Source: Mesostigma viride
Taxonomy: Eukaryota; Streptophyta; Mesostigmatophyceae; Mesostigmatales; Mesostigmataceae
DNA: 64,000 nt
NCBI GenBank assembly: GCA_009746045.1
Contig: RPFO01000412.1
Coordinates: 1,336,313 to 1,400,312 of the forward strand
Direction: 5' to 3'
Shown: one piece after another, positions 1-11,600 of the stretch
How positions within the stretch are numbered: the stretch's first letter is position 1
Layout of the letters: every line of letters begins with the position of its first letter
Position numbers and translations under genes: made by a program
The notes under the pieces: generated by a model
The model's input: only the letters and a program-made list of their open reading frames with translations
What the model was told of the DNA's origin: nothing
Database searches by the model: none

Positions 1-1947
1 ACTGATTTTGCTGGCTCAACGAAGTTCCCTGTCCTTGGTGTCATTGATGTCAATGTGATGGGGGTGCTAGTTGAGTTTTGCGTGGTGGAAGGGTATAGTG
101 GTCCACCAATCCTTGGTCAGAACTTCCTTGTACGGGAGGATGTCTGGGTCAACTCCACCTGCTTGCGGCGGGAGGGGCATGCTGATCTGCCTCTTGAGGA
201 CTATGCTGTCATGTCTGACTGCCAACTTGTTGCTGTCATAGGCAACATTCGGCACGTGAACTATGCCCGTGAGAGTGATGTGCCGTTGGTAACTCAGTTG
301 TTGCTTCCTAAACGTCCTAGCTTGGCTAGTCTCGGCATTGGACGTCATGATGTTGCTACCCAAAGCCCTATCTCTTACCATGATGCTGACGTGGAGTGTC
401 AAACGGAGGAGGGGCTAGATGGGTGGACTAAGGCCATTATTGCGTCAGGTGAAAGGTGGCTTGCATACCGTGCTGTTGAACCGGTTGATGAAGTGCCCAG
501 TGGTGCTCGCCTTTTGCGCCACAAGTGGACTTTGGAGCGTAAGTTGGTGCCTGACACAACAACTAGGGTGCCTTTTGTTCGCCCGGTGGTCCTAGAATTT
601 TCAGGTACTAGTGATCTTCCGGACAATGCCATCTCAGCACCTGGGTTGATCAAGGATAATTGGCGCATGGTCCTGTCCTTCTACCTAGGCCAGCTCAACA
701 AGGGACTTCCGTATGAGTCAGCCCTCATGGATTTCAGCAAAGCTTTTTTGAATGGTGATCCCAAGCTCGCTGAGAATGTGTGGGCTGGCACGACCCGCTT
801 GTATGTGCGCTGTCCTCCCTTGTGGCAGCCTATCATGGGCAAGAAGTTTCTCCGTCTCTTGAAGGGTGTTGACGGTACTGTGACAGGTCCTCGGATTTGG
901 CGCCTTTGCCTCGAGCGTCTTTTGCTTGATGTGATGCACATGTACTATCATGACCTGGACCCCTCTCTGTTTGTTGGCTCATGGGAGGGGCAGCCAGTTT
1001 TTGTGTTCATTCATGTCGATGATGTGGACTGCATGGGCCCCACACCGTGGCTAGACTGGTTTTGTGCCACTGTTGCTCAGCACTTCCCGGTCGGCAAGGT
1101 CATTCGCCGCGTCTTGGACAAGTATGTCAAGTTCTGTGGCGTCGACACTATGCTCACCAAGGATGCCTCTGGCAGATATGTGATGAAGCTGCGTGCAGCG
1201 GGGGACTATGTTCAGGAGCTCATCACTCAGCTTTCATCCCTTACTAGTCAGTATATTCAGCCTGCTGAGTGTGGTTCTCTGCGGGGTAAGCTGAACTGGC
1301 TGGTCTCTACCGTCTCCCCTGACTTGGCGGTGCTTGCTCGGTTGCCAGATGACTTGATGTGCTCTCTTTCCCGCAATGTCATGTGTAAGTACATTTCTGC
1401 CTCCCCTGGGTTGGTCTTACATGGGGTGGACTATGAGCGGCCTATTCACTTGTCCGCGTATTGTGATAGCAGTTTGGATAGTGCTAATATCTCTAAGCTC
1501 CGTGGGCGCTGTGCCGCTGTGGTGCTTTTGAGTAATTCTGCCACTGTCCATGTCCCTGAATCTTCCCCTTCACCCTTTGCGTGGTTTTCTCGCTTACATC
1601 GGCGGGTGTATGTGGGTAGTGACACTGCAGAGGCTCGTGCCTTCTGCGAGACTGCTGAGGAGTTGATGTATTTCCGTGCGGTTCTTCGGTGGTGTTTGAA
1701 GTTTTGCCGTGTCATTCCACAGGTTGATACCACCATCTTCACGGATTCGCAGTCGCTGATTGACTTTTTGGCTGATCCTTATGCGCGCACGCGCAAGCTC
1801 GACTTCCTTCGTGCCAAAGAATATAGTGACGCTGTTTCGCTGTACCATGTTCGCGACAATGATAACATTTCAGATGCTTTGACCAAGCTGTATGCCAAGG
1901 CTAGGCCTCAGTATGACAAGCTTCGTCTAGTTCAGGCGACACTTTAA
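1..1947 (+). mobile_element. Copia-class retrotransposon polyprotein (protease C-terminal part, reverse transcriptase, RNase H), 5' partial
   Basis: The frame is open from base 1, so the protein starts left of the window; 648 codons are visible, ending TAA at 1945-1947. Residues about 9-45 look like the C-terminal half of a retropepsin, ending in the typical PILGQNFL. Residues about 140-400 are a Copia-type (RVT_2) reverse transcriptase: a W..A start, the DFSKAFLNGD block, the G..GPRIW block and the catalytic HVDD (FIHVDDVDC). Residues about 470-640 are RNase H, with YCDSS, GSDTAEARA, FTDSQS and the C-terminal NISDALTK. The enzyme would copy element RNA into DNA. Protease and reverse transcriptase are only about 80 residues apart, which leaves no room for the integrase that normally lies between them in Copia. 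The visible frame has no internal stop or frameshift, so the copy is probably young. Confidence 0.9.
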
Positions 1948-2530
1948 ATTGTCCCTGTCTGATTTCAGGGTTACATCTTGCCCTGGCTGATGTGTGTTTT
2001 CACTCTTTTCTGAATTTCCTATTTAAAATTGGCATTGACCATGGCCTTGATGCTTCTCTCTGCGGGAGAGTTGCATACTATGTAATGGGCTCTTGTCTGG
2101 GTTTTCACCCGTTGATGCTTGGCGGTGGCCGGCATACTATGTTTCCGGGTTTCCCCAGTGTGGTACGATGAATAAATGACTTGCCATAATGATGTGTGTC
2201 TTGCACATGCATCCAAGTTCATGCGACCGCTATGCTTGTTGGTGTTGTTTCCCAACAAGACTTTGCCACTACTAGGATTGTGAAGTCGGTGACTGGGATG
2301 CGGCCGTACCGATCATCTTGAGTACATCCCTGTCCGTACCGACTCACAAAGAAAAAGAAGTCGGAGTTGTACTGTGTAGTTCTACTCAGTACCCTAAATC
2401 CTAGTGTGGACGCCGCGCCGTCAGCATCTTTGCTGCGACGGAATCTTGTGAACGGCATCTAGCGTCGCGCCGAGGAATCTCGGACTATGTTAAGCAAGTC
2501 CAATGCACCATGATAAGTTAATGAGAAATA
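1948..2530 (+). other. Retrotransposon 3' tail / probable LTR region
   Basis: This non-coding stretch follows the polyprotein stop. It contains AATAAA at 2171-2176, a plausible polyadenylation signal for an LTR transcript, and a small inverted repeat around 2236-2258 (CTTGTTGG with CCCAACAAG). The matching 5' LTR would lie outside the window, so the exact LTR borders and the target-site duplication cannot be defined here. The boundary with the methyltransferase gene lies somewhere between here and 2673. Confidence 0.45.
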
Positions 2531-2673
2531 AATGCAACGTGACGGCGGACGAGGTAGCCGCCTGCGTGTTCCTCTGCGTAGCACCAAAGCACTTGCCTCT
2601 CGACGAAGAGCGTTGGTATCCAAAACACATTATTGCAACTCCCCCCACTTCCCCTGGCCCCCGGGGCGCCTAC

Positions 2674-5600
2674 CTTGTGCACGCGCATGTAGTCAGGCAC
2701 GCATCGCATCGTGCGGCTGCCCAGGTGGTCCTCCACCCACTGCTGCTGCGAGACGACCATGACCTTGGGCTCATACATGGTGGACGTGAAGCCGTCCATG
2801 TGGCGCCAGCTGGCGTCCGTCACAAAGGGCACGGCTGCACAGCGCAGCTTGTCCACCCCATTCAGCTCCTGCACGATGTGGTTGCTCACATGGGTGGCGT
2901 CCGCGCAGTCCTGCATGTCGCGGCGACCGGACGCATGGGTGCAGGGAGGTAATGACACAAGGACGACACGAGGGACAATGAAAAGAGAAGCCAGTGAGGG
3001 ACCTCCCCGCCATGGTCTGAAGCAGCCATTTTAACCCTGTGGGACATTGGTTTGGCATGAAACGCTGTTCTGTCACGCTAGTCTGCTCATGAGAAGAGAC
3101 GAGACAACTTGCCCCCAGAAGACAGAAGTCATGTGGAGGGCTCATGGGTGGTCAAGTGGGTGGGTGCCTATCCTGCGCAAGGTGGAAGCCTGCTACCTCA
3201 GCTAGCCTTCAAGCTGACCAGGGTGTGGGCTGGGCACCCATTCGCTGCCAGTTCATGGTGCCCGGTCCAACTACAGCCCTATCATGAGCTCGTATACACA
3301 ACGTCCCATCTAGTGAGCTGCTGTGCACAACATCTCCCTCTACTAAGCTGCTCTACTGTATCTTGCGAATGTGGGCACGCGCGAGCGCACACTCGGGCTC
3401 ATGCGGCCCTCTCATACGGCCCTCCCAGACACAACCCTCCCATACGGCGAATGGCGGCCCAAGTCACCGACTTGGATCCCCTCCTGCCCCCACACGCTGC
3501 CATCCGCGCAAGAACCCAACCACAGTATCTGCGCCTGTACTCAGCATCGGGGTACCCACCGTATTCCACCGACTTGGATCCCCTCCTGCCCCCACACGCT
3601 GCCATCCGCGCAAGAACCCAACCACAGTATCTGCGCCTGTACTCAGCATCGGGGTACCCACCGTATTCCACCGACTTGGATCCCCTCCTGCCCCCACACG
3701 CTGCCATCCGCGCAAGAACCCAACCACAGTATCGGCGCCGGTACTCAGCATCGGGGTACACACCGTATTCCACCGACTTGGATCCCCTCCTGCCCCCACA
3801 CGCTGCCATCCGCGCAAGAACCCAACCACAGTATCGGCGCCTGTACTCAGCATCGGGGTACCCACCGTATTCCACCGACTTGGATCCCCTCCTGCCCCCA
3901 CACGCTGCCATCCGCGCAAGAACTTAACCACAGTATCGGCGCCTGTACTCAGCATCGGGGTACACACCGTATTCCACCGACTTGGATCCCCTCCTGCCCC
4001 CACACGCTGCCATCCGCGCAAGAACCCAACCACAGTATCGGCGCCTGTACTCAGCATCGGGGTACCCACCGTATTCCACCGACTTGGATCCCCTCCTGCC
4101 CCCACACGCTGCCATCCGCGCAAGAACCCAACCACAGTATCGGCGCCTGTACTCAGCATCGGGGTACACACAGTATTCGCACACCTGTGCGGATGCATCC
4201 CACCAGGCACAGGACCGATCCGCACCTTGCGCAGGTAGCAGGCGTAAGGTGTGGGCGGCGGCGCAGTGTACGGTACAGTGAGCGTCTCGGCCATATCTTC
4301 GCTGCGTCCCGTCAGCTCCTGCGCCACCCTGGGCAGGTCGATGGTCAGCGAGTCGCCGAGCACCAGCGAGCGCAGCAGGGTCGTGGCCGGGTGCTTCGCC
4401 GTCGCGTACTTCTGCCCGCCATAAGGCCATCCGTTGCAGGGAAAAGGGTGGGGAAAGAAGGGGGCGAAGGAAGCGGGGGGAGGGAGGAGAGGGAGGGGAG
4501 ACCCACAAGACACGCTACCCTTTGTTAGGGTCTGTGGGTTATCGGGTCAATCATACACATGATCCAACAAAAGGTTCGGTCCACCAGCCAACCATCATAT
4601 AGTCCGGTGAGATGGCATGGGGCACGCGAGATGTGGTACCCACTAGAGGCGGGGTGGACTGTGGGGCCCAGAGTGGGATGGCGTAAAAGAACAGGTGCAG
4701 TGGCATCGCAGGGGACTTGTGCTGTTGATTAACGTGCTCACCCTTGCCAGACTTGTCAAATACCAATACGAGCAGTGGTGAGTAGAAGCAGCCAATGGCC
4801 CTCTTCTAGTGCTATGTACGTAAACAGTACCAAAAAAGTGCTATTCTTAACCATCGCGCAAACAAGGGGAAACCATTACCCAACAACCGTGCCTGGTGAG
4901 AATAGTTACAGCGGCCATTACACAACCACCGTGCCTGGTGAGAATAGTTACAATAAACCATCACACAACCATGCCTGGTGAGAATAGTTACAGTCCTACG
5001 AAACCTTGAAGCTTGAGTGTCCACTATTAGCTTTGCAATCTAGACACGGACGTCCGTTCTTGAATACCAAGCTGGCAAATGCCATGTCCCAGGTGACAGG
5101 TCCCATGACAAATGCGATGCGGCATGCTCCCAGGACAGCCGCATGCCTCCTGGAAAGGGGGTGCAACCATTCATGACAGCCCTCACAAGCCAGCCGGACT
5201 TCCCGACCCACGGCCCCATCAGCTACCCAAACTCTAAACCCGTAACGCTGGTGACAATCCTCACCCACATCTCGCTCCATGGGCTTTACCGCCGGCCACA
5301 GTTTCCTCACCCACGTTTCTCTCCATGGGCAGCACAGAGGGTGGCGGCTTTCCCACCCACCTTTTGCGCACCGTGCAGTACAGCGAGTGGCGGCTTTCCC
5401 ACCCACCTTTTGCGCACCGTGCAGTACAGCGGGTGGCGGCTTTCCCACCCACCTTTTGCGCACCGGGCAGAGCGGGTGGCAGCTTTCCCACCCACCTGTT
5501 GCGCACCGTGCAGTACAGCGGGCAGCGGCTTTCCCACCCACCTGTCGCTCCATGGGCAGCGGGTAGCAGCGGTCGGAGCCGAGGAACGCGGCTGTGAGGG

Positions 5601-8600
5601 GCCCCTCGTCGACCTCGAACTTCTCGCAGATGGGTGTGGGGATGCGGGGTAGTATGGCCGGCGCCCGCGATCCCATGAGGATCAGCCGGTCCCGCGTCTG
5701 GGGGCAGCCGTACGCGCCCGTGCGCACGCGCTTGTCAAACACCATCCTGGGGGGTTGGTGCCCGTGGGTGGTGGAGAAGGCGGCGGAGGCGGATTCGGGC
5801 GGGGATGCGATGGAAGTTGCGCGCGCAGTGTTAGCATTAGCATCGCAAGAGTTGTGCAGGCGGTGGGAAGAGAGACAGGCAGGCGGACAGGCCGTCACAC
5901 GCACCATGAAAATCTGGGATCCTGGTGCTGTCCCTTGCACCAAGAAGCAACGCTGGCTCGCTCTAGGGAACGGTGCGATGTGACGGGCGCAAGCTGCGCT
6001 GGCTCAAGGTCCCCCCCCTCCCCGCATGGCCCCTGCTGTGGAACTACCCCGGTGCCCATCGCATGAGGATGCCAGTGCGATGTTACAGCCCGGGTGAGTG
6101 CACGCATAGGGTGGCAGCATACAGGACGGGGGCATGGTGGCCCAGTAGTGGCATGGCACTGAGCATGCGGACCGGGTTGTGGTCACATGGACTAAACAGT
6201 TGCGCTGTGGTGGATCCCACAGTGGACGACCCACAAATCACCCGTGGGGGTACAGCGGCCCCTAATTCATTTATTACCATGGATGCCTGCCCTGTGTGCG
6301 CTGACAGGTGCGTCTCCATGATTGTCGACTCAGAGCACCACTCCCTGGGAAGCCATGCCCCAATCGGATGGATTTGCAATATCATCTACAACCTCACTCT
6401 TCTACCATAGCAATAACACTACTATAATCATTCCTCCCACGCGACTCACCAGTAGCTGTGCCCCATGCCACCCACTCACGGGCAGCTGTGCCCCATGCCA
6501 CCCACTCACGGGTAGCTGTGCCCCATGCCACCCACTCACGGGTAGCTGTGCCCCATGCCACCCACTCATGGTTAGCTGTGCCCCATGCCACCCACTCACT
6601 GGTAGCTGTGCTCGGTGAGCGCGCACTTCATCCAGGCAATCACGCCTTCCTTAGCGACAGCTGGCACCTGGCGTGTCGAGGAGGGCAGGAACAGGGACAG
6701 CACCCCTCAAAGCAGGGTGGGTACACGGGCGAGGTTACAAGCCGCATTCTGCGCAGGTACGGTTGGCGGCATTCGCCAGGCAAAGCCGGGAAAGGAGCGA
6801 AAACAGACGTGTATTCTGCACAGGTACGGTTGGCGGCATTCACCAGGCAAAGCCGGGAAAGGAGCGAAAACAGACGTGTATTCTGCACAGGTACGGTTGG
6901 CGGCATTCACCAGGCAAAGCCGGGTAAGGAGCGAAACCAGAGGTGCCTTCCTGGCACTGACTGCTGGGCGCAATGGAGCTTGCTTGGCTGCTGGTCGTTG
7001 CCAGACGGCTGGTGCAGTGAAGCTTAAGCACCATCACAGATGCACAGTCACTATCCAACCTGGCCATGCTGATCATGCTATAGTAGGGGAGCTTTGGCCA
7101 TACATGCTACATGTAGCAGCAACCCACTTCAAGCAGCCTAGTTGCATGAAGAAAACTGAAACAACAGTTGGGAAAGTGCAGCCAATGTAGATTACCACGG
7201 TCCTGCTTCCTGCCCACCAGCAGGGACCATTCATCACATGGAGTTTGAAACGCACCGGAGAAACTCAATACCACTCTATTTACTGCTGCCCATGGGCGGT
7301 TGTACTTGTCTCACCTACTCCACAACTCAAGTTCTGCATGGTGGTGCCTTCCCTACTCCATGACTAGGCAAAGCACCACCTTGCCTATCATTATACGAGG
7401 CCTCATCAACATAACAACTGTGGAGTGCCTCCCCTCCACCCCCATGAAGAGCGCCTAGTGGTGCCTCCCCTCCTCCATGAAGCGCGTGTTGTGGTGCCTC
7501 CCCTCCATGACTAGGCAAAACAGCACCTTGCCTATCACCACACGGAGCCTTGCCTATCTAACCATGGCAAGCCTTACCTCCTCCATGACCATGAAGAGCG
7601 GCCGGAAGAGCCAGACGGCCTCCAGGAAGCGCACGAGCAGCGCGTTCTCTGGGTGCGTGAGCATCTTCTTCAGGTCCTCCTCCATCACACGTGTCGTGTT
7701 GTAGCCGCTGAAGCCCTGCGGCGCACAGGCAGCACAAGAGGTGGCCACAAACAGCAAGTGCCGGATGCAAGAACAAGGTACTGAATGTGAGCACACGCGC
7801 AGCAGCACCCACAAGCCCAGCCCGCCAATGTCAGCAACCCTGGGATCACAGGCGTGCAAGTATAAAGCGCATGCACCCGATGCACAGAGGATGCCTTGCC
7901 AATCCTCCACAAGAGGCGATGACGAGATGGAGGAACCTGGGTGGCTCGCTGCGACGCACCTGGCAGGGTGGGCCGCCCGCGATCACGTGGACGTCCCCCG
8001 GCAGGGGGAAGACGTGGGGCCCGAATGCGTCCGACTTGAGGTAGGCCGCCGCGCTGGCCGCCAGACCATGCGCGTCCGTCACCCAGCGGTCCTTCTTGCC
8101 GGGGCTGGACACCTGTCGTGCATCCAGCACAGGCCAACGACCGACATGTGCAGAGCGGTGAAACAAGCTGCCCGCATGAAGGGACAGCATCCATGCCTTG
8201 CCAAGGAACGCGCCCTGGGTGCTTGGCGATGCACTATGGCAGTGTCAGCGTGCGCCTGGCTATGACACCACGTGACATCGCTAGTAAAGACAAGCAAGCC
8301 CTGGTTGGCGCACGTCATCATCGTCTTGCCCATTGCCTTATGCTGTGGAATATGCCACGGCACAAAACAGGATGCAAACACCACGTCTATCCATGCACAT
8401 TGCCTCGGCGTGCCGTCTGAGGGCACAAAACAGGATGCAAACACCACGTCTATCCATGCACATTGCCTCGGCTTGCCGTCTGAGGGCACAAAACAGGATG
8501 CAAACACCACGTCTATCCATGCACATTGCCTCGGCTTGCCGTCTGAGGGCACAAAACAGGATGCAAACACCACGTCTATCCATGCACATTGCCTCGGCTT

Positions 8601-11600
8601 GCCGTCTGAGGGCACAAAACAGGATGCAAACACCACGTCTATCCATGCACATTGCCTCGGCGTGCCGTCTGAGGGCACAAAACAGGATGCAAACACCACG
8701 TCTATCCATGCACATTGCCTCGGTGTGCCGTCTGAAGGCAGCGGCTGCCGGGTCGACTAAGCCGCTGCTATTTTTTGCACAGCAAACTGTCTGCAGATTT
8801 CTTCAAGGCCAGCGAGACTGCCAGCGTTGCCGATTCCTTTCGTCGCGTTCTGGGCCCCATGCCGGCAAGTGTGCGGATCACCGACTACCATCCACCAAAG
8901 GTTCTGCTGCCACTGCTGCGGTGGTGACCGTTTGCGTGTGGCAGTGGGTAGCCTGCTTCCCCGACCCTGTCTCCCCACCGCCAGTAGCATCAACGGCAAC
9001 CGGCGCCACGTGCCAACCCCTTCCCTGCCTCTCCCCCTTGACCAACACCCACAAAGGACAGGCCAGCGATGACAGCAGCTGACCAGCAGACCACCACGCG
9101 GCTCCACCTCGGCCACCTTTCTTGGCCATCCTGTCCCCACCCCTGCTACCCAGCTGCCTCAAGCGCGGCGCCCACCTTAAACTCGAGCCAGCGCAGGGGC
9201 ACCTCCCCATCGTACTGCCTCTGGGTGACCACGTCCCTCCCCTGCTTCTTGAGCGTGCCCTTGTGGATGACGGTAAGCGCATGCGCCTTCTCGAAGTTGA
9301 TGCGCATGCCCGTCACCTGCTCGCCCGCGCACTTCTGCAGCCGCGTCGCACCCACCCCATCCGTGATGCCCAAGCACACATTAGAACATGACATGTTGAG
9401 ATATCACTAGAAGGAAGTAGTTGTAGGTAGTCCAATATGAAGGTGCACAGACCTTTAAAGTGGTTTGCGTCACAAATTAGTGCACTTTTGCCAAAAACCC
9501 CAAGTGTAGGTTGTAGACAATCCATGCCACTTTTGGAAGAGCATGTAAGCGTGCCATCTGCGTTGCAACTGCCCCACAGGCAATAGGGGGAAACTGGTGC
9601 TTCTTACCCAGAGGAAAAGCAAGCCTCAGGCACTGGTGGCAACCGCAACAAGCATTACAGCTCTCCATTGATAAACTGTGCTGTCTGTAACACGCTACTC
9701 CTGCACACGCACCCACCCGCCTCCGCGCGCGCGCGCGCGCGCCCGCCCGCCCGCCCGCCTGCCCACCCACCCACCCACCCACCCACCCACCCACCCACCC
9801 ACCCACCCACCCACCCACCCACCCACCCACCCACCCACCCACCCACCCACCCACCCACCCACCCACCCACCCACCCACCCACCCACCCACCCACCCACCC
9901 ACCCACCCACCCACCCACCCACCCACCCACCCACCTCGCTTGTGCCTGAGCACCCACCCACCTTGCGTGACCGCGTCCGCTTGATGGTCATCAGCCGGCG
10001 CACGGTGGCCAGAAAGCGGCAGATGCCCATGTGCACTGTGTTCACCGCAGGGAAGTTGCGCCGGTAGGTGGCCACGGGCGCCGCTTCAATCTCCACCGCG
10101 GCAACGACGGAGATGGACACCTGGGTCTCCCCCTGGCCAGGGTGCGCCATGCAACGCATGGTTCAGGGGGTGCAGGCACGTCGCCACAAAGAAAGAATGC
10201 ACATACTCGGAGACATGAGCACGCACGCAAAGTTCACCAAACAATCGCGTGCACCATGTGTGTGTATGCTCTGCACACATGTGGCCGTGCACAAGACGGT
10301 CTGCAAAGCGAAATGGCATGCGTTCTTGTTTCCATCAAAGGGAGGTCCGAACCCGGATTTCTGAGCATGAGGCGCAAGGTCCAACGTGCAGGCTCTGGGA
10401 TTCAGGAACGAGTACAGGCCATCTTCTAAACCGCCTTGCAAAACCTAAATGTGAAACTGAGGCAAGGTCTAGGGCCAAAACGGCTACGCATACTTCCCAC
10501 TCCTTACCTAATTGTAGGTAGGAAGAGTTTGGTGAAAACTAAATTCGTGTAAACAGCTGGCTCAAAAAGCCAACCAACCAATAACCGACATATTTATCGC
10601 AAAAACAAAAGAATCAAGGTGAGCATAAAATTCACAAGCATGATCTACTTACACAAAAAATGACAAAATTACATGACTCAACACAACTTTCTTTGTACTG
10701 GTCACAGTCGACCCTTACCCTAGAGCACAATCTAACATTCACCCCCAATCAAAGTACACACTCAAAGTAAAAAATGCACCCAATACTTTTTGTACTGTGG
10801 ACGTGCCCTGTCCGGCTGCCTCGCTCGCTGCCCCGCCCAGTGTCCGGTTGCAGAGCGTTATGGGAAGCGTTGCGCAGCGGTCATGAGCCTCCGGCATCCT
10901 CATGTCATGGCGCTACTAGGCTAGTGATGCCAAGCTGATCGTGGTAGCCGCTGACAGGAGACAGTGAGCACGGCACACGACAGGGGTTGCATGCCATGGC
11001 TGCATAACCATGTCGCCCAGCCACAGCCTGGGTACTCACCAGGCCACCCTCCAGGCTCTTGAGGAAACCCTCCATGTGGAGCCCCCCTGCGCCCGAGAAG
11101 AGCTGCAGGATGCCGCCGCCGAGGTCAGTGCCAGCGCGCACATGGGCAACAGTGACCATGCCAGTGAGCGCATGATGGCAGGGTATACTTGACCATGCCA
11201 GTGAGCTCATGATGGCAGGGTATAATTGACCATGCCAGTGAGCTCATGATGGCAGGGTATAATTGACCATGCCAGTGAGCTCATGATGGCAGGGTATACT
11301 TGACCATGCCAGTGAGCGCATGACGGCAGGGTATACTTGCATTCTCAGTCACCCACTAGTGACAGAAGAAGACAATCCGCGCAGATACGCCAAGGGGCCA
11401 CAAGCGCAGCGAAACCATGCTAAAACCATGCATCTAAACCTGTGCTCTACACCGGAGCGCGCTTGCACTACAGAAAACGGTGTGGAGTGAGCACGCCCAT
11501 TCCCCCGATCACACTTGGCCCCGCTTCCCCCTCTCCAGCTCCATGGGCCGGCCTGCCAGCGCATACCTCCGTGCACATGAATCCCCCCGACCAGTGGCCT

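Noticed and set aside
2503-2640. Last methyltransferase exon between 2500 and 2640.
   Set aside because: An AG followed by GGCTACCTCGTCCGC exists on the minus strand, but the translation has none of the motif IX/X residues.
3399-4528. Repeat proteins of 170-385 residues on both strands.
   Set aside because: The 102-bp intronic array explains them. Only 4226-4411 on the minus strand is a real exon.
9313-9394. Earlier start for methyltransferase exon 6 (GITDGVGATRLQ).
   Set aside because: The GCTGCAG acceptor at 9335-9337 gives the right phase, and the upstream residues look like intron translation.
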